Under the pieces are notes generated by a model. That model did no database searches. It had not been told where the DNA came from and saw only the letters and a program-made list of their open reading frames with translations. Shown in pieces: positions 1 to 6,473 of a DNA stretch of 15,424 nucleotides; positions within the stretch are counted from its first letter, which is position 1, and every line of letters starts with the position of its first letter. This DNA is from Peptococcaceae bacterium (GTDB lineage: Bacteria > Bacillota > Peptococcia > Peptococcales > Peptococcaceae): NCBI GenBank assembly GCA_900756555.1, contig CAAEKP010000152.1:1-15424 (forward strand), read 5' to 3'. Made by a program: the position numbers and the translations under genes.

Positions 1-185
1 GCCGGGGGAATGGCGTTCCATGCGCCTAAATAAGCGTCGTTTACACATTCCTCCGCGTCCTGTCTGCTCCCTACTATATGGTAGGAAAGATTGTGACAGG
101 CTTTTCCGTATTTTATGTCCAGTTCCCGTATGCCCTGTTCCGAACGCTCAAAAAACATTTCTATGATTTTTTCATCGTCTATCAT
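1..185 (-). CDS. ECF-type RNA polymerase sigma factor, N-terminal part (cut by window edge)
   Basis: This is a partial gene read leftwards from an ATG at 185-183; its remainder lies outside the window. The 61 visible residues begin MIDDEKIIEMFFERSEQ and include RQDAEECVNDAYLGAWN at about residues 41-57. That run is the sigma-70 region 2 signature (core-polymerase binding and -10 recognition) of small ECF-like sigma factors. An AGGAGG at 193-198 lies 7 bases upstream of the ATG; an in-frame GTG at 188 is a less likely start. Proteins of this group usually run about 160-190 residues and are followed by an anti-sigma or membrane gene, which cannot be checked here. The family call is firm; the stimulus and regulon are unknown. 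Confidence 0.85.
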   Translation of the reverse strand, partial: MIDDEKIIEMFFERSEQGIRELDIKYGKACHNLSYHIVGSRQDAEECVNDAYLGAWNAIPP

Positions 186-268
186 CACACCGCCTCCTTT
201 CCGGCTTTACCTATATACTACGGTTTTAGCGGCGAATACTACATCGAACAAAAAATTTTTTCAGAAAA

Positions 269-277
269 ATTATACCA
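269..277 (-). promoter_or_regulatory. Extended -10 promoter element for the sigma factor gene
   Basis: Read on the minus strand this is TGG followed by a perfect TATAAT, an extended -10. It lies about 80 bases upstream of the sigma factor ATG. No good -35 hexamer is seen at 16-18 bases, which is tolerated by extended -10 promoters. Between it and the start codon is an A-tract/T-tract stretch around 250-262. Confidence 0.45.
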
Positions 278-362
278 CATTTTTTTGAACAGAGCGTGCG
301 TTACTGGACTACACGGAAATTATAAACAAAACGACTGAAAAACAAGTAAAAAAACAACATAG

Positions 363-410
363 AAAAACAACGAGGCGGGAGAAAATAAAATCTCCTGCCT
401 CGTTGTTTTT
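363..410 (-). terminator. Intrinsic terminator downstream of the CarD-family gene
   Basis: A 20-bp stem (363-382 pairs with 391-410) has one G-U pair and an 8-base A-rich loop. The arms end in A-runs and T-runs, so it can work in either direction. It lies just past the stop of the minus-strand CarD-like gene and upstream of the sigma factor promoter, separating the two units. Confidence 0.85.
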
Positions 411-417
411 TACTTAT

Positions 418-924
418 TTATGCAAGTTTGATTTGCTGCTTTACATAATCCATCACTTCGTCGTAGGGAATTTCCAAGGCGATAGCCAATTCTTCTTTTA
501 AAAAATCTTTGGCCTGTTTCATGTACTGCAAGTCTGTTTTGCCCACATGTTTCCCCTGTGCTTCCAGGATGGCAGTTTTTTTGGAAATATTCAGAATCAT
601 CTGCACCAGCGCTGTACAGTCGTGGGTGTGCAGAATGGTGCGGTATTTTTCTGCCAATGCTTTCTGATTTTTGCTGTAGTCAGGCTTTTGCTCCATCTGC
701 GGGATGGAAGCAATCAGCGCATGGGCTTGTTCTTTGCTGATTACGGGACGCATAAATACAGGGGAATCCACAGGAATATAAATGGTGCCTGCACCGTGCA
801 CCGGAACAAGATGATAATAAAGCTGCTCCGTTCCATCAACAGCAAAATTTTCCCGCGTACTGATATCGGCTACATGGCAGACGCCAGTGTTGCGGTACAC
901 AATATAGTCTCCTTTTTGAAACAC
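418..924 (-). CDS. CarD/CdnL/TRCF-family transcriptional regulator
   Basis: This 168-residue protein starts MFQKGDYIVYRNTGVCHV and continues with a beta-rich module to about residue 60 (..LYYHLVPVHGAGTIYIPVD..), typical of the RNA polymerase-interacting domain shared by CarD, CdnL and the Mfd (TRCF) transcription-repair factor. Residues 63-168 are helical and carry the conserved pattern ..LAEKYRTIL and LQYMKQAKDFLKEELA, as in clostridial CarD-like proteins. CarD proteins bind the polymerase beta subunit and affect open-complex stability. The start is GTG at 924-922, with GGAGG about 9 bases upstream. It is transcribed alone, with terminator-like hairpins on both sides. The family is secure; the set of promoters affected is unknown. 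Confidence 0.9.
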   Translation of the reverse strand: MFQKGDYIVYRNTGVCHVADISTRENFAVDGTEQLYYHLVPVHGAGTIYIPVDSPVFMRPVISKEQAHALIASIPQMEQKPDYSKNQKALAEKYRTILHTHDCTALVQMILNISKKTAILEAQGKHVGKTDLQYMKQAKDFLKEELAIALEIPYDEVMDYVKQQIKLA

Positions 925-1002
925 GATAGATCCTCCTTTTCAGATAAATAAAATATGCTGGCTGCCGCCGCGGGCAGAGCTGGACAAGGCGATAAAATAA
1001 AA

Positions 1003-1034
1003 CAGCGCAATATACAAAAGGGTATATCACGCTG
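1003..1034 (-). terminator. Hairpin with T-rich tail between ypeB and the CarD-like gene
   Basis: A 13-bp stem (1003-1015 with 1022-1034, two G-U pairs) and a 6-base loop are followed on the minus strand by a T-rich run (complement of 991-1002). It fits an intrinsic terminator for the sleB-ypeB transcript about 170 bases past ypeB. If the promoter at 1105-1133 is real, it instead lies inside the leader of the CarD-like gene and could act as an attenuator. Confidence 0.55.
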
Positions 1035-1104
1035 CTAACAAGGCTGCAAATATATTCGTAAAACTAGCAGGCAATTATCATACAAACAAAATATATCTAT
1101 ATCT

Positions 1105-1133
1105 ATTATAATATTTTTTGCAAAAATAGGTAA
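1105..1133 (-). promoter_or_regulatory. Possible vegetative promoter for the CarD-like gene
   Basis: On the minus strand a perfect TATAAT (1105-1110) is preceded, after 17 bases, by TTACCT (1128-1133), a weak -35. The surroundings (about 1060-1195) are very AT-rich, so a chance match is possible. A transcript from here would have a leader of about 170 bases containing the hairpin at 1003-1034. Confidence 0.35.
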
Positions 1134-1202
1134 GATGAATTTGCTGCTTCATGTATAAAATTATTTAATGCATACTGATAAAGAGAATAAGCTGACGATT
1201 GT

Positions 1203-2531
1203 TTACCTCCGCACGATGCGGGTTTCCTGTCCGGTCTGAGCATTGACGAAGATGGAGAAACTTTCGTTCACCACAGTGCCGCGCACTTCGTAGGTTAAAA
1301 TTTCATTGACGCTGTATTCGTCGGTGATAAGCGCCAGCCGGATATCCTCCACTTTAAAATTAGGATTCATGTTTTGCAGGATTTGTTCTTTGCTGATGGC
1401 GGGCGCTGGCAGTTGCCGCTGATAATGGCGGGTGGCGTAGCTGGTTTGGTCGTAGTTAAGAATGCTGCTGTTATCCAGCGCAATTTGCAGTTTTATCATG
1501 TCGGAATAAATGTAAATGCCGTTCATTTTAGGCACAAAGGTTAAATCAGCAATCTTTTCATCGCCGTTGTTTTCTACGCAGGCCATATTGACGAAGCCAA
1601 GTTCCTGCAAAAAAGAAAGCGCCTGTTGGATTGCCTGTTCTGTATTGTATTGAGGCTGTCCCAAATTGCGGTTCTGATAAAATTGCAGCACTTGTCCGCC
1701 CTTTTGGCTGACCTCCACATAAAGCACCGTATCATCCGATTCATTCTGGTAACGGATGCCATACACAGGGATTTTGGTGTTCTGTGAGGTGAATTCCACC
1801 TGCCCCTGATTATGAGCGATGTGCAGTGCGTCCAAAAAATTATCGGCAGCGGTGATTGCCTCTATCTGGCTGACCTGCTCGCCGGTGATGGTGCGCGGCT
1901 CCGGCTCAATTTTGCGCACCCCTTCCTCAAATTTTAATTCCGGGAACGCGTACACCTGCGATTCAATGCTGCGGAAGGTGGTGGCGATTACATTTTCTTC
2001 ATCGTCCAGTGATAAGGCCGAGAGCCGCAGATCGTTGTTTAAAATCTGTTCGCCCAGTGTTTTCAATTCATCCTGCACCACACGGGAACGGCGATAAAAT
2101 TCCTCCAGTTGATCCCAGTCTTCCTGTGCCAATGGCTTTTGCTGTAGCACATTCTTGCGCAGCAGATAATAGCTGTACTCCGCCACGTCGCTGAGTAATA
2201 GGTCGGTGCGTTCCAGCTCATGCATGGCTACCGGCAGACCGCTCAGATTATTGACGGCGCTGTATACCTCACGCCACAAGCTGGACAATCCCAGCAGTAG
2301 CTGCTCCTGGCTGGTGGTGACCAGCAATTGCGCCAGCTGCCCATTCATGGCTTCAATAGAGTCGGACAACTCCCAGAAGCTGCGCTGATATTGTCCCTCC
2401 GCCTGATAAGCCGCGGTTTGCTGCATGGCTTCCAGTTCATCCATTTTTTCATTGCCCCACCAGAAACCGCCCAGCAACAGCAGCGTCAGCACGGCAATGA
2501 TGAGCAACAGTATATGATTTTCTCGTTTCAT
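1203..2531 (-). CDS. ypeB: YpeB, germination protein required for SleB
   Basis: This 442-residue protein has one N-terminal membrane segment (about 7-25) followed by an exported region. Residues about 30-210 are helical. From about 216 to 442 there are three PepSY-like repeats (roughly 216-292, 293-377 and 378-442), ending in VNAQTGQETRIVRR. This is the YpeB architecture and close to its usual length of about 450. YpeB is made in the forespore, sits at the inner spore membrane or cortex, and is needed for SleB to be present and stable in the spore; PepSY domains are thought to restrain hydrolases. It starts 4 bases after the sleB stop, so the two are co-transcribed and probably co-translated. 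The start is ATG at 2531-2529. Confidence 0.93.
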   Translation of the reverse strand: MKRENHILLLIIAVLTLLLLGGFWWGNEKMDELEAMQQTAAYQAEGQYQRSFWELSDSIEAMNGQLAQLLVTTSQEQLLLGLSSLWREVYSAVNNLSGLPVAMHELERTDLLLSDVAEYSYYLLRKNVLQQKPLAQEDWDQLEEFYRRSRVVQDELKTLGEQILNNDLRLSALSLDDEENVIATTFRSIESQVYAFPELKFEEGVRKIEPEPRTITGEQVSQIEAITAADNFLDALHIAHNQGQVEFTSQNTKIPVYGIRYQNESDDTVLYVEVSQKGGQVLQFYQNRNLGQPQYNTEQAIQQALSFLQELGFVNMACVENNGDEKIADLTFVPKMNGIYIYSDMIKLQIALDNSSILNYDQTSYATRHYQRQLPAPAISKEQILQNMNPNFKVEDIRLALITDEYSVNEILTYEVRGTVVNESFSIFVNAQTGQETRIVRR

Positions 2532-2535
2532 TCAC

Positions 2536-3012
2536 TCACACTCCAAATACATGCTTGCCGATTTCCGTTATAATGCGGCGCGACCAAATCCACTTGCTGG
2601 TGGCGGTGGCGGGGTTCCAGTAATACAATGAGCCGTAAGTGGGGTCCCAGCCATTAATGGCAGCTTTGGCAGCGTTGATGGATTCCTGATTGGGCTCCAT
2701 GTAATACTGCCCGTCCTTCACTGCATCAAAAGCGCCCGGCTGAAAGCACACACTGTATACACTGTCGGGAAACTTTTTATCCTCCACACGATTGAGAATC
2801 ACAGCTCCCACCGCTACTTTACCCACATAGGGCTCGCCGCGGGCTTCTCCATGAATCATCTTGGCCAGCACCATCACATCATTCTTGCCGTAAGTGCCGC
2901 TGGCCGCCTCTGCCTGCCGCTGTGGTGACGGAATTGCCAATCCGATAGCCGCACAGAGAAAAACAGACAGCACTTTGCATAATCTTTTCTGCTGAAATAA
3001 CCGATGCAACAT
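2536..3012 (-). CDS. sleB: SleB-type spore cortex-lytic enzyme (catalytic domain only)
   Basis: This 158-residue protein has a signal peptide (about 1-37, ending near AEA-AS) followed directly by the Hydrolase_2/SleB catalytic domain. The motif IHGEARGEPYVGKVAVGAV at 53-71 contains the expected catalytic Glu (E56), and the domain continues through ..YYWNPATATSKWIW.. SleB is a lytic transglycosylase that degrades muramic-lactam cortex during germination. The N-terminal peptidoglycan-binding domain of the B. subtilis type (about 300 residues) is absent. The frame is open to an ATG at 3147, but I chose 3012: it has a perfect AGGAGGGA site, begins a proper signal peptide, and lies just downstream of a sigma-G promoter at 3033-3062 that the longer start would overlap. 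ypeB follows immediately. Confidence 0.92.
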   Translation of the reverse strand: MLHRLFQQKRLCKVLSVFLCAAIGLAIPSPQRQAEAASGTYGKNDVMVLAKMIHGEARGEPYVGKVAVGAVILNRVEDKKFPDSVYSVCFQPGAFDAVKDGQYYMEPNQESINAAKAAINGWDPTYGSLYYWNPATATSKWIWSRRIITEIGKHVFGV

Positions 3013-3016
3013 ACAA

Positions 3017-3024
3017 TCCCTCCT
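3017..3024 (-). promoter_or_regulatory. Ribosome binding site that fixes the sleB start
   Basis: On the minus strand this is AGGAGGGA, 4 bases before the ATG at 3012 when counted from its last base and 6-9 from its core. No comparable site precedes the upstream in-frame ATG at 3147. Confidence 0.85.
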
Positions 3025-3032
3025 GTTTGGTT

Positions 3033-3062
3033 TAGTATGCGTGAAAAGAGAGAAGAATATGC
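3033..3062 (-). promoter_or_regulatory. Sigma-G (forespore) promoter of sleB-ypeB
   Basis: On the minus strand GCATA (3058-3062) and CATACTA (3033-3039) are separated by exactly 18 bases. This matches the sigma-G consensus as I recall it from B. subtilis (GHATR, 18 bases, CATNHTA) at every position. Transcription would start near 3026, giving a leader of only about 14 bases that contains the ribosome binding site. sleB and ypeB are known sigma-G genes in Bacillus. Confidence 0.8.
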
Positions 3063-3183
3063 CAGAAAGATGAGCGAACAGCGATGGAGTGTGGTAGAAT
3101 AAAAGTGAATGCGACGCCTGTTGATTTTGCATAATCGCAAAATGCAATAGGTGCAGTGAGAGCAGCTGCTGTTTGAATTTCTA

Positions 3184-3292
3184 TTTCACAGCAGTTAGTG
3201 TGAAAAACAAAAAAATATTCGTGCAGTTTAATGTGATTTTAGCAGTAAAATTCATTGATTTTTACACGAATATATGTGATACTATGAGTATC
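3184..3292 (+). promoter_or_regulatory. Promoter with nested inverted repeats ahead of the AAA ATPase
   Basis: A -35 TTGATT (3255-3260), a 17-base spacer and a -10 GATACT (3278-3283) form a plausible promoter. Three inverted repeats surround it. TTTCACA/TGTGAAA (3184-3190 and 3199-3205) has an 8-base gap. ATATTCGTG/CACGAATAT (3215-3223 and 3265-3273) has a 41-base gap. GATACT/AGTATC (3278-3283 and 3287-3292) has a 3-base gap and includes the -10. The last could be an operator; whether any is bound is unknown. Confidence 0.45.
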
Positions 3293-3300
3293 AACCCATG

Positions 3301-3307
3301 AGGAGGG
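3301..3307 (+). promoter_or_regulatory. Ribosome binding site that fixes the ATPase start
   Basis: AGGAGGG lies 5 bases before the ATG at 3313. An in-frame ATG at 3298 would place this site inside the coding region and has no site of its own. Confidence 0.85.
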
Positions 3308-3312
3308 TGCTT

Positions 3313-4608
3313 ATGTATCGAAAAATAATGGCCTTTCTGGAAGAATGGCAAAAGAGTGAGTACCGAAAACCTTTAATTTTACAGGGAGCCAGACAGGTAG
3401 GAAAAACCTATTCTGTACTGGAATTTGGGCGTACACATTATGAAAATGTAGCATATTTTAATTTTGAAACGAATCCAAAATTAGCAGATACTTTTGCGGA
3501 GAACATCAGCCCAGAGTATCTGATTCCCATCCTGTCCCATATTGCAGGGCAGACTATTGTGCGTGAAAAAACATTAATTATATTTGATGAGGTACAGCTC
3601 TGTGAACGAGCGTTGACTTCATTAAAATATTTTTGTGAAGATGCGCCGGAGTATCACATTATTGTGGCGGGCAGTTTGCTTGGAGTTGCGGTGAATCGCA
3701 GTAAATTTTCGTTCCCCGTGGGCAAGGTGGATATGAAAACCTTGTATCCGATGGATATGGAAGAATTTATGCTGGCTTTAGGGGAAACAGCATTGGTAGA
3801 GCAGATTAAAACCTGCTTCCAGACCGATACCCCCTTGCCATCTGCGTTACATGATGCAGCGTTGCAGTTGTATCGACAGTATTTGATTGTGGGCGGTATG
3901 CCGGAATGTGTGATGCAATATGCCAATACGAAAGATTTTTTGCTGATTCGTCATTTACAGGACACTATTTTAGCAAGCTACCTGAATGATATGAGTAAAT
4001 ACAATAATTTAAACGAGATTAAAAAGACGCGATTAGCCTATGATAACATTACCGTTCAACTTTCCAAACCAAATACGCGGTTTCAATACAAGTTGGTTAA
4101 AAAAGGAGCGCGCGCTTCAGAATTTGAAAATGCAATCGAGTGGTTGATGTTATCTGGCATTGTGTCGCAAGTGTATAGGGTAGAACAAATCAAAAAACCA
4201 TTGGAAAATTATCGCGATATTGATGCGTTCAAAATTTATGTGTCTGACTTAGGCTTGCTCTGTGCGAAAAAAGATTTGACAGCGCCGGACATTCTTTACA
4301 TGACGGATGAATTGAATGATTTTAAGGGTGGTATGACGGAGAATTATGTACAGGTGCAGTTGATGAGCAATGGTTACCGGACATATTATTGGGAAACAGA
4401 TCGTGGTGCAGAAGTTGATTTTATTATTCAGCGGGATGGTAAGTTGATTCCGATTGAAGTAAAAAGTGCGGATAACACCCGAGCAAAAAGTTTGAAACTG
4501 TATATGGACAGATATCAGCCTGCCTATGCAATAAAACTTTCTACCAAAAATTTTGGCTTTGAGGATGGCAAAAAAACGGTGCCTCTTTATGCAGCTTTTT
4601 GTATCTGA
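3313..4608 (+). CDS. AAA-family ATPase with C-terminal DUF4143 region
   Basis: This 431-residue protein has a Walker A motif GARQVGKT at 25-32, Walker B LIIFDE at 88-93, and a sensor-like IIVAGSLLG at 116-124. The C-terminal part (about 210-431) fits DUF4143. It ends in a PD-(D/E)XK-like arrangement: E344 in TEN, E367-x-D369 in GAEVDF, then E382-V-K384 in PIEVKS. Proteins of this kind are widespread in Bacteroidota and Clostridia and remain without an agreed role; proposals include DNA-related or defence and toxin-like functions. It is a single-gene unit with its own promoter and a terminator shared with the convergent L,D-transpeptidase. Base composition looks somewhat more AT-rich than the flanks, so horizontal acquisition is possible. 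The start was chosen by its ribosome binding site. Confidence 0.85.
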   Translation: MYRKIMAFLEEWQKSEYRKPLILQGARQVGKTYSVLEFGRTHYENVAYFNFETNPKLADTFAENISPEYLIPILSHIAGQTIVREKTLIIFDEVQLCERALTSLKYFCEDAPEYHIIVAGSLLGVAVNRSKFSFPVGKVDMKTLYPMDMEEFMLALGETALVEQIKTCFQTDTPLPSALHDAALQLYRQYLIVGGMPECVMQYANTKDFLLIRHLQDTILASYLNDMSKYNNLNEIKKTRLAYDNITVQLSKPNTRFQYKLVKKGARASEFENAIEWLMLSGIVSQVYRVEQIKKPLENYRDIDAFKIYVSDLGLLCAKKDLTAPDILYMTDELNDFKGGMTENYVQVQLMSNGYRTYYWETDRGAEVDFIIQRDGKLIPIEVKSADNTRAKSLKLYMDRYQPAYAIKLSTKNFGFEDGKKTVPLYAAFCI

Positions 4609-4643
4609 GCAATTTATAACGATAGTTCAATAAAAATAAAACA

Positions 4644-4687
4644 GCTCTAATTTGTCACTTGCATAGCAGCAATGACTGGATTAGAGC
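4644..4687. terminator. Bidirectional terminator between ATPase and L,D-transpeptidase
   Basis: GCTCTAAT (4644-4651) pairs with ATTAGAGC (4680-4687), and GTCA/TGAC (4654-4657 with 4673-4676) extends the stem inward with a small bulge. A T-rich stretch follows on the plus strand and an A-rich stretch precedes it, so it can serve both convergent genes. Confidence 0.75.
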
Positions 4688-4698
4688 CTTTTATCTTT

Positions 4699-5040
4699 TT
4701 ACTCCGTTATAATCACCGGGGTGCCGATTTCCACCAGCTTAAATAATTGTTCCACATCGGTGTTGTGCATACGAATGCAGCCCAGGGATACGTTGGTGCC
4801 GATGGCGGCTGGATTGTTAGTGCCGTGGATGCCGTAGCCGGGATGGTTCAGCCCCATCCAGCGGGTGCCAAAGGAGCCGTGGTCGGTGATGATTTTTTTA
4901 TTGACGATATGCCAGTTGCCGACGGGTGTCGGAGTCTGGCTTTTGCCCAGCGCCACAGGATACGTGTGGCGCAGCTGTCCGTCCTGATAGAGATACAGTT
5001 TGTGCGCGGCAAGCTCGATAATAATATAAGTTTGCGCCAT
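4699..5040 (-). CDS. Minimal L,D-transpeptidase (YkuD domain)
   Basis: This 113-residue protein is essentially one YkuD catalytic domain. Active-site landmarks are IHGTN (71-75, His72) and SLGCIRM (85-91) with catalytic Cys88 and Arg90. Family members form 3-3 peptidoglycan cross-links or attach proteins to stem peptides outside the cytoplasm. Here no signal peptide, membrane segment, LysM or other wall-binding domain is visible: the protein begins MAQTYIIIELAAHKLYLY, already the first strand of the domain. I chose ATG at 5040, with AGGA 10 bases upstream. The in-frame GTG at 5049 sits too close to that site. The domain call is firm; how it reaches its substrate, or whether it acts inside the forespore or cell, is unknown. 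Confidence 0.88.
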   Translation of the reverse strand: MAQTYIIIELAAHKLYLYQDGQLRHTYPVALGKSQTPTPVGNWHIVNKKIITDHGSFGTRWMGLNHPGYGIHGTNNPAAIGTNVSLGCIRMHNTDVEQLFKLVEIGTPVIITE

Positions 5041-5050
5041 GATAATCACA

Positions 5051-5054
5051 TCCT
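5051..5054 (-). promoter_or_regulatory. Ribosome binding site deciding the L,D-transpeptidase start
   Basis: AGGA on the minus strand lies 10 bases before the ATG at 5040 but only 1 base before the in-frame GTG at 5049, which excludes the GTG. Confidence 0.6.
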
Positions 5055-5185
5055 TTGCTTGCAGTATATGATTGCAGGATTGAAAGAGTGCGCTGCAATT
5101 CTGGCTGTGTTAATGACAGACGTTTCGTTCTGTTTGGCAGATAATATTTGGCGAACTGTTTTAGTAGGAAAACGCCAACGAAAAT

Positions 5186-5214
5186 TTGCTTTTTTATGCA
5201 AAGCAGAGTATAAT
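5186..5214 (+). promoter_or_regulatory. Vegetative promoter of the CDF exporter operon
   Basis: TTGCTT (5186-5191), a 17-base spacer and a perfect TATAAT (5209-5214) are followed about 40 bases later by the start codon. The leader is too short for a metal riboswitch. Confidence 0.65.
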
Positions 5215-5254
5215 TCGGTTCAATCAGGAAGTTATCATTTAGGAGGCTATCATC

Positions 5255-6430
5255 ATGACAAATCTATTGCTACGACTTTTTGTAAAAAATTCAGAGGATA
5301 TTACCAACAGCGCTGTCCGAAGTGCCATTGGTTTTTTATCCGGGGTCGTGGGTATCTGTTGTAATTTGCTGTTGTTTGCGGGAAAATTGCTGGTGGGCAC
5401 GCTATCCGGCTCAGTGTCCATCACTGCGGATGCCATGAACAACCTTTCTGACGCTTCGGGCTCCATTGTAACGCTGGTTGGTTTTGGGCTGGCAGGCCGA
5501 CCTGCTGACGACGATCATCCTTATGGTCATGCCCGGTATGAGTACCTCAGCGGTTTAGTGGTGTCTGCCATTATTGTGCTGATTGGGTTTGAACTGGTGA
5601 AAACATCTCTGGACAAAATATTGAATCCTACGCCGGTGGTATTGTCCAATGTGACAGTGGGAGTGCTGATAGCATCCATTATGGTCAAGCTGTGGATGGC
5701 TCTGTTTAATCAAAGTCTGGGCAATAAAATTCAATCTCCGGCCTTATTTGCCACCGCTGCGGACAGCCGCAATGACTGTATTGCCACCGGGGCGGTTTTG
5801 GCAGCAGGGTTGATTGAGCATTTTTTGAATATTCGAGTGGATGGCTTTTTTGGCATAGCAGTGGCTGCGTTTATTTTGTATAGCGGCTGGAATCTGGTGA
5901 AAGACACCATTTCGCCGCTTCTGGGCGAAACTGCCGACCCGGAACTACGGCAGAAGCTGGTGGATTACATTGAGCAGCAGCCAAAAGTGCTGGGTTATCA
6001 TGATCTGATGGTACATGATTATGGCCCGGGGCAGCGCTTTGCCTCAATTCATGTAGAGATGGATAAAAACGAAGATCCGCTGGACTGCCATGAACGCATT
6101 GACGACATGGAGCGGGAATGCTTGCGCAGCCACAATGTGCATTTGGTTATTCACTATGACCCTGTGGTGATTGATGATCCAGAGGTGACACGGCTAAAAG
6201 AAGAAATTTTTGCGCTGTTGCTGCAATATGATAATCGTCTGACGCTTCATGATTTCCGTATGGTTCCAGGGAAACACCACATGAATTTGATCTTTGATGT
6301 GGCGCTGCCAACAAACCTGAAAGGGAAGGAAGCAGAAATTCATCAGGCGATTGAAAGCGGGCTGAATCATCAGAATAATATGACCTATCATGTGATTATT
6401 AATTACGATGCCTCAGCGTTTAATCAGTAA
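5255..6430 (+). CDS. Cation diffusion facilitator, probably an Mn2+ exporter
   Basis: This 391-residue protein has a CDF transmembrane domain (about 20-215) and a long cytoplasmic tail. The tail holds the usual metal-binding CDF C-terminal domain (about 220-300) and a further alpha/beta stretch to 391, longer than the usual total of about 300. The transport site is formed by N62 and D66 in TM2 (ADAMNNLSD) and D170 and D174 in TM5 (ADSRND). Zinc CDFs normally carry His in TM5, whereas all-oxygen N/D-D-D-D sites go with manganese members such as MntE; hence the manganese preference, which is inferred. DDDHPYGHARYE (85-96) is the conserved loop after TM2. Start: AGGAGG at 5241-5246, then ATG. 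The HD phosphohydrolase follows after 43 bases, likely in the same operon. Confidence 0.88.
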   Translation: MTNLLLRLFVKNSEDITNSAVRSAIGFLSGVVGICCNLLLFAGKLLVGTLSGSVSITADAMNNLSDASGSIVTLVGFGLAGRPADDDHPYGHARYEYLSGLVVSAIIVLIGFELVKTSLDKILNPTPVVLSNVTVGVLIASIMVKLWMALFNQSLGNKIQSPALFATAADSRNDCIATGAVLAAGLIEHFLNIRVDGFFGIAVAAFILYSGWNLVKDTISPLLGETADPELRQKLVDYIEQQPKVLGYHDLMVHDYGPGQRFASIHVEMDKNEDPLDCHERIDDMERECLRSHNVHLVIHYDPVVIDDPEVTRLKEEIFALLLQYDNRLTLHDFRMVPGKHHMNLIFDVALPTNLKGKEAEIHQAIESGLNHQNNMTYHVIINYDASAFNQ

Positions 6431-6473
6431 AAAACATAAGTAGAAAAGTTTTAGAAGAAACGAGGTGTGAGGG

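Noticed and set aside
186..260. Autoregulatory ECF-type promoter upstream of the sigma factor gene
   Set aside because: A-tract/T-tract and GTAGTA-like strings are present, but no -35/-10 pair with proper spacing could be defined; a standard extended -10 explains the region better.
78..338. 86-codon open frame on the plus strand
   Set aside because: It runs antisense to the sigma factor gene and its leader, has no ribosome site, and shows no domain-like sequence.
547..951. 134-codon plus-strand frame opposite the CarD-like gene
   Set aside because: It is a shadow of the well-supported minus-strand gene.
5215..5254. Manganese riboswitch (yybP-ykoY) ahead of the CDF exporter
   Set aside because: The leader from the best promoter is only about 40 bases and lacks the expected paired elements.
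4747..5364. 205-codon open frame on the plus strand across the L,D-transpeptidase and into the CDF gene
   Set aside because: It is antisense to a clear YkuD domain and overlaps the CDF start in another frame; the protein is low in recognisable pattern and lacks a ribosome site.
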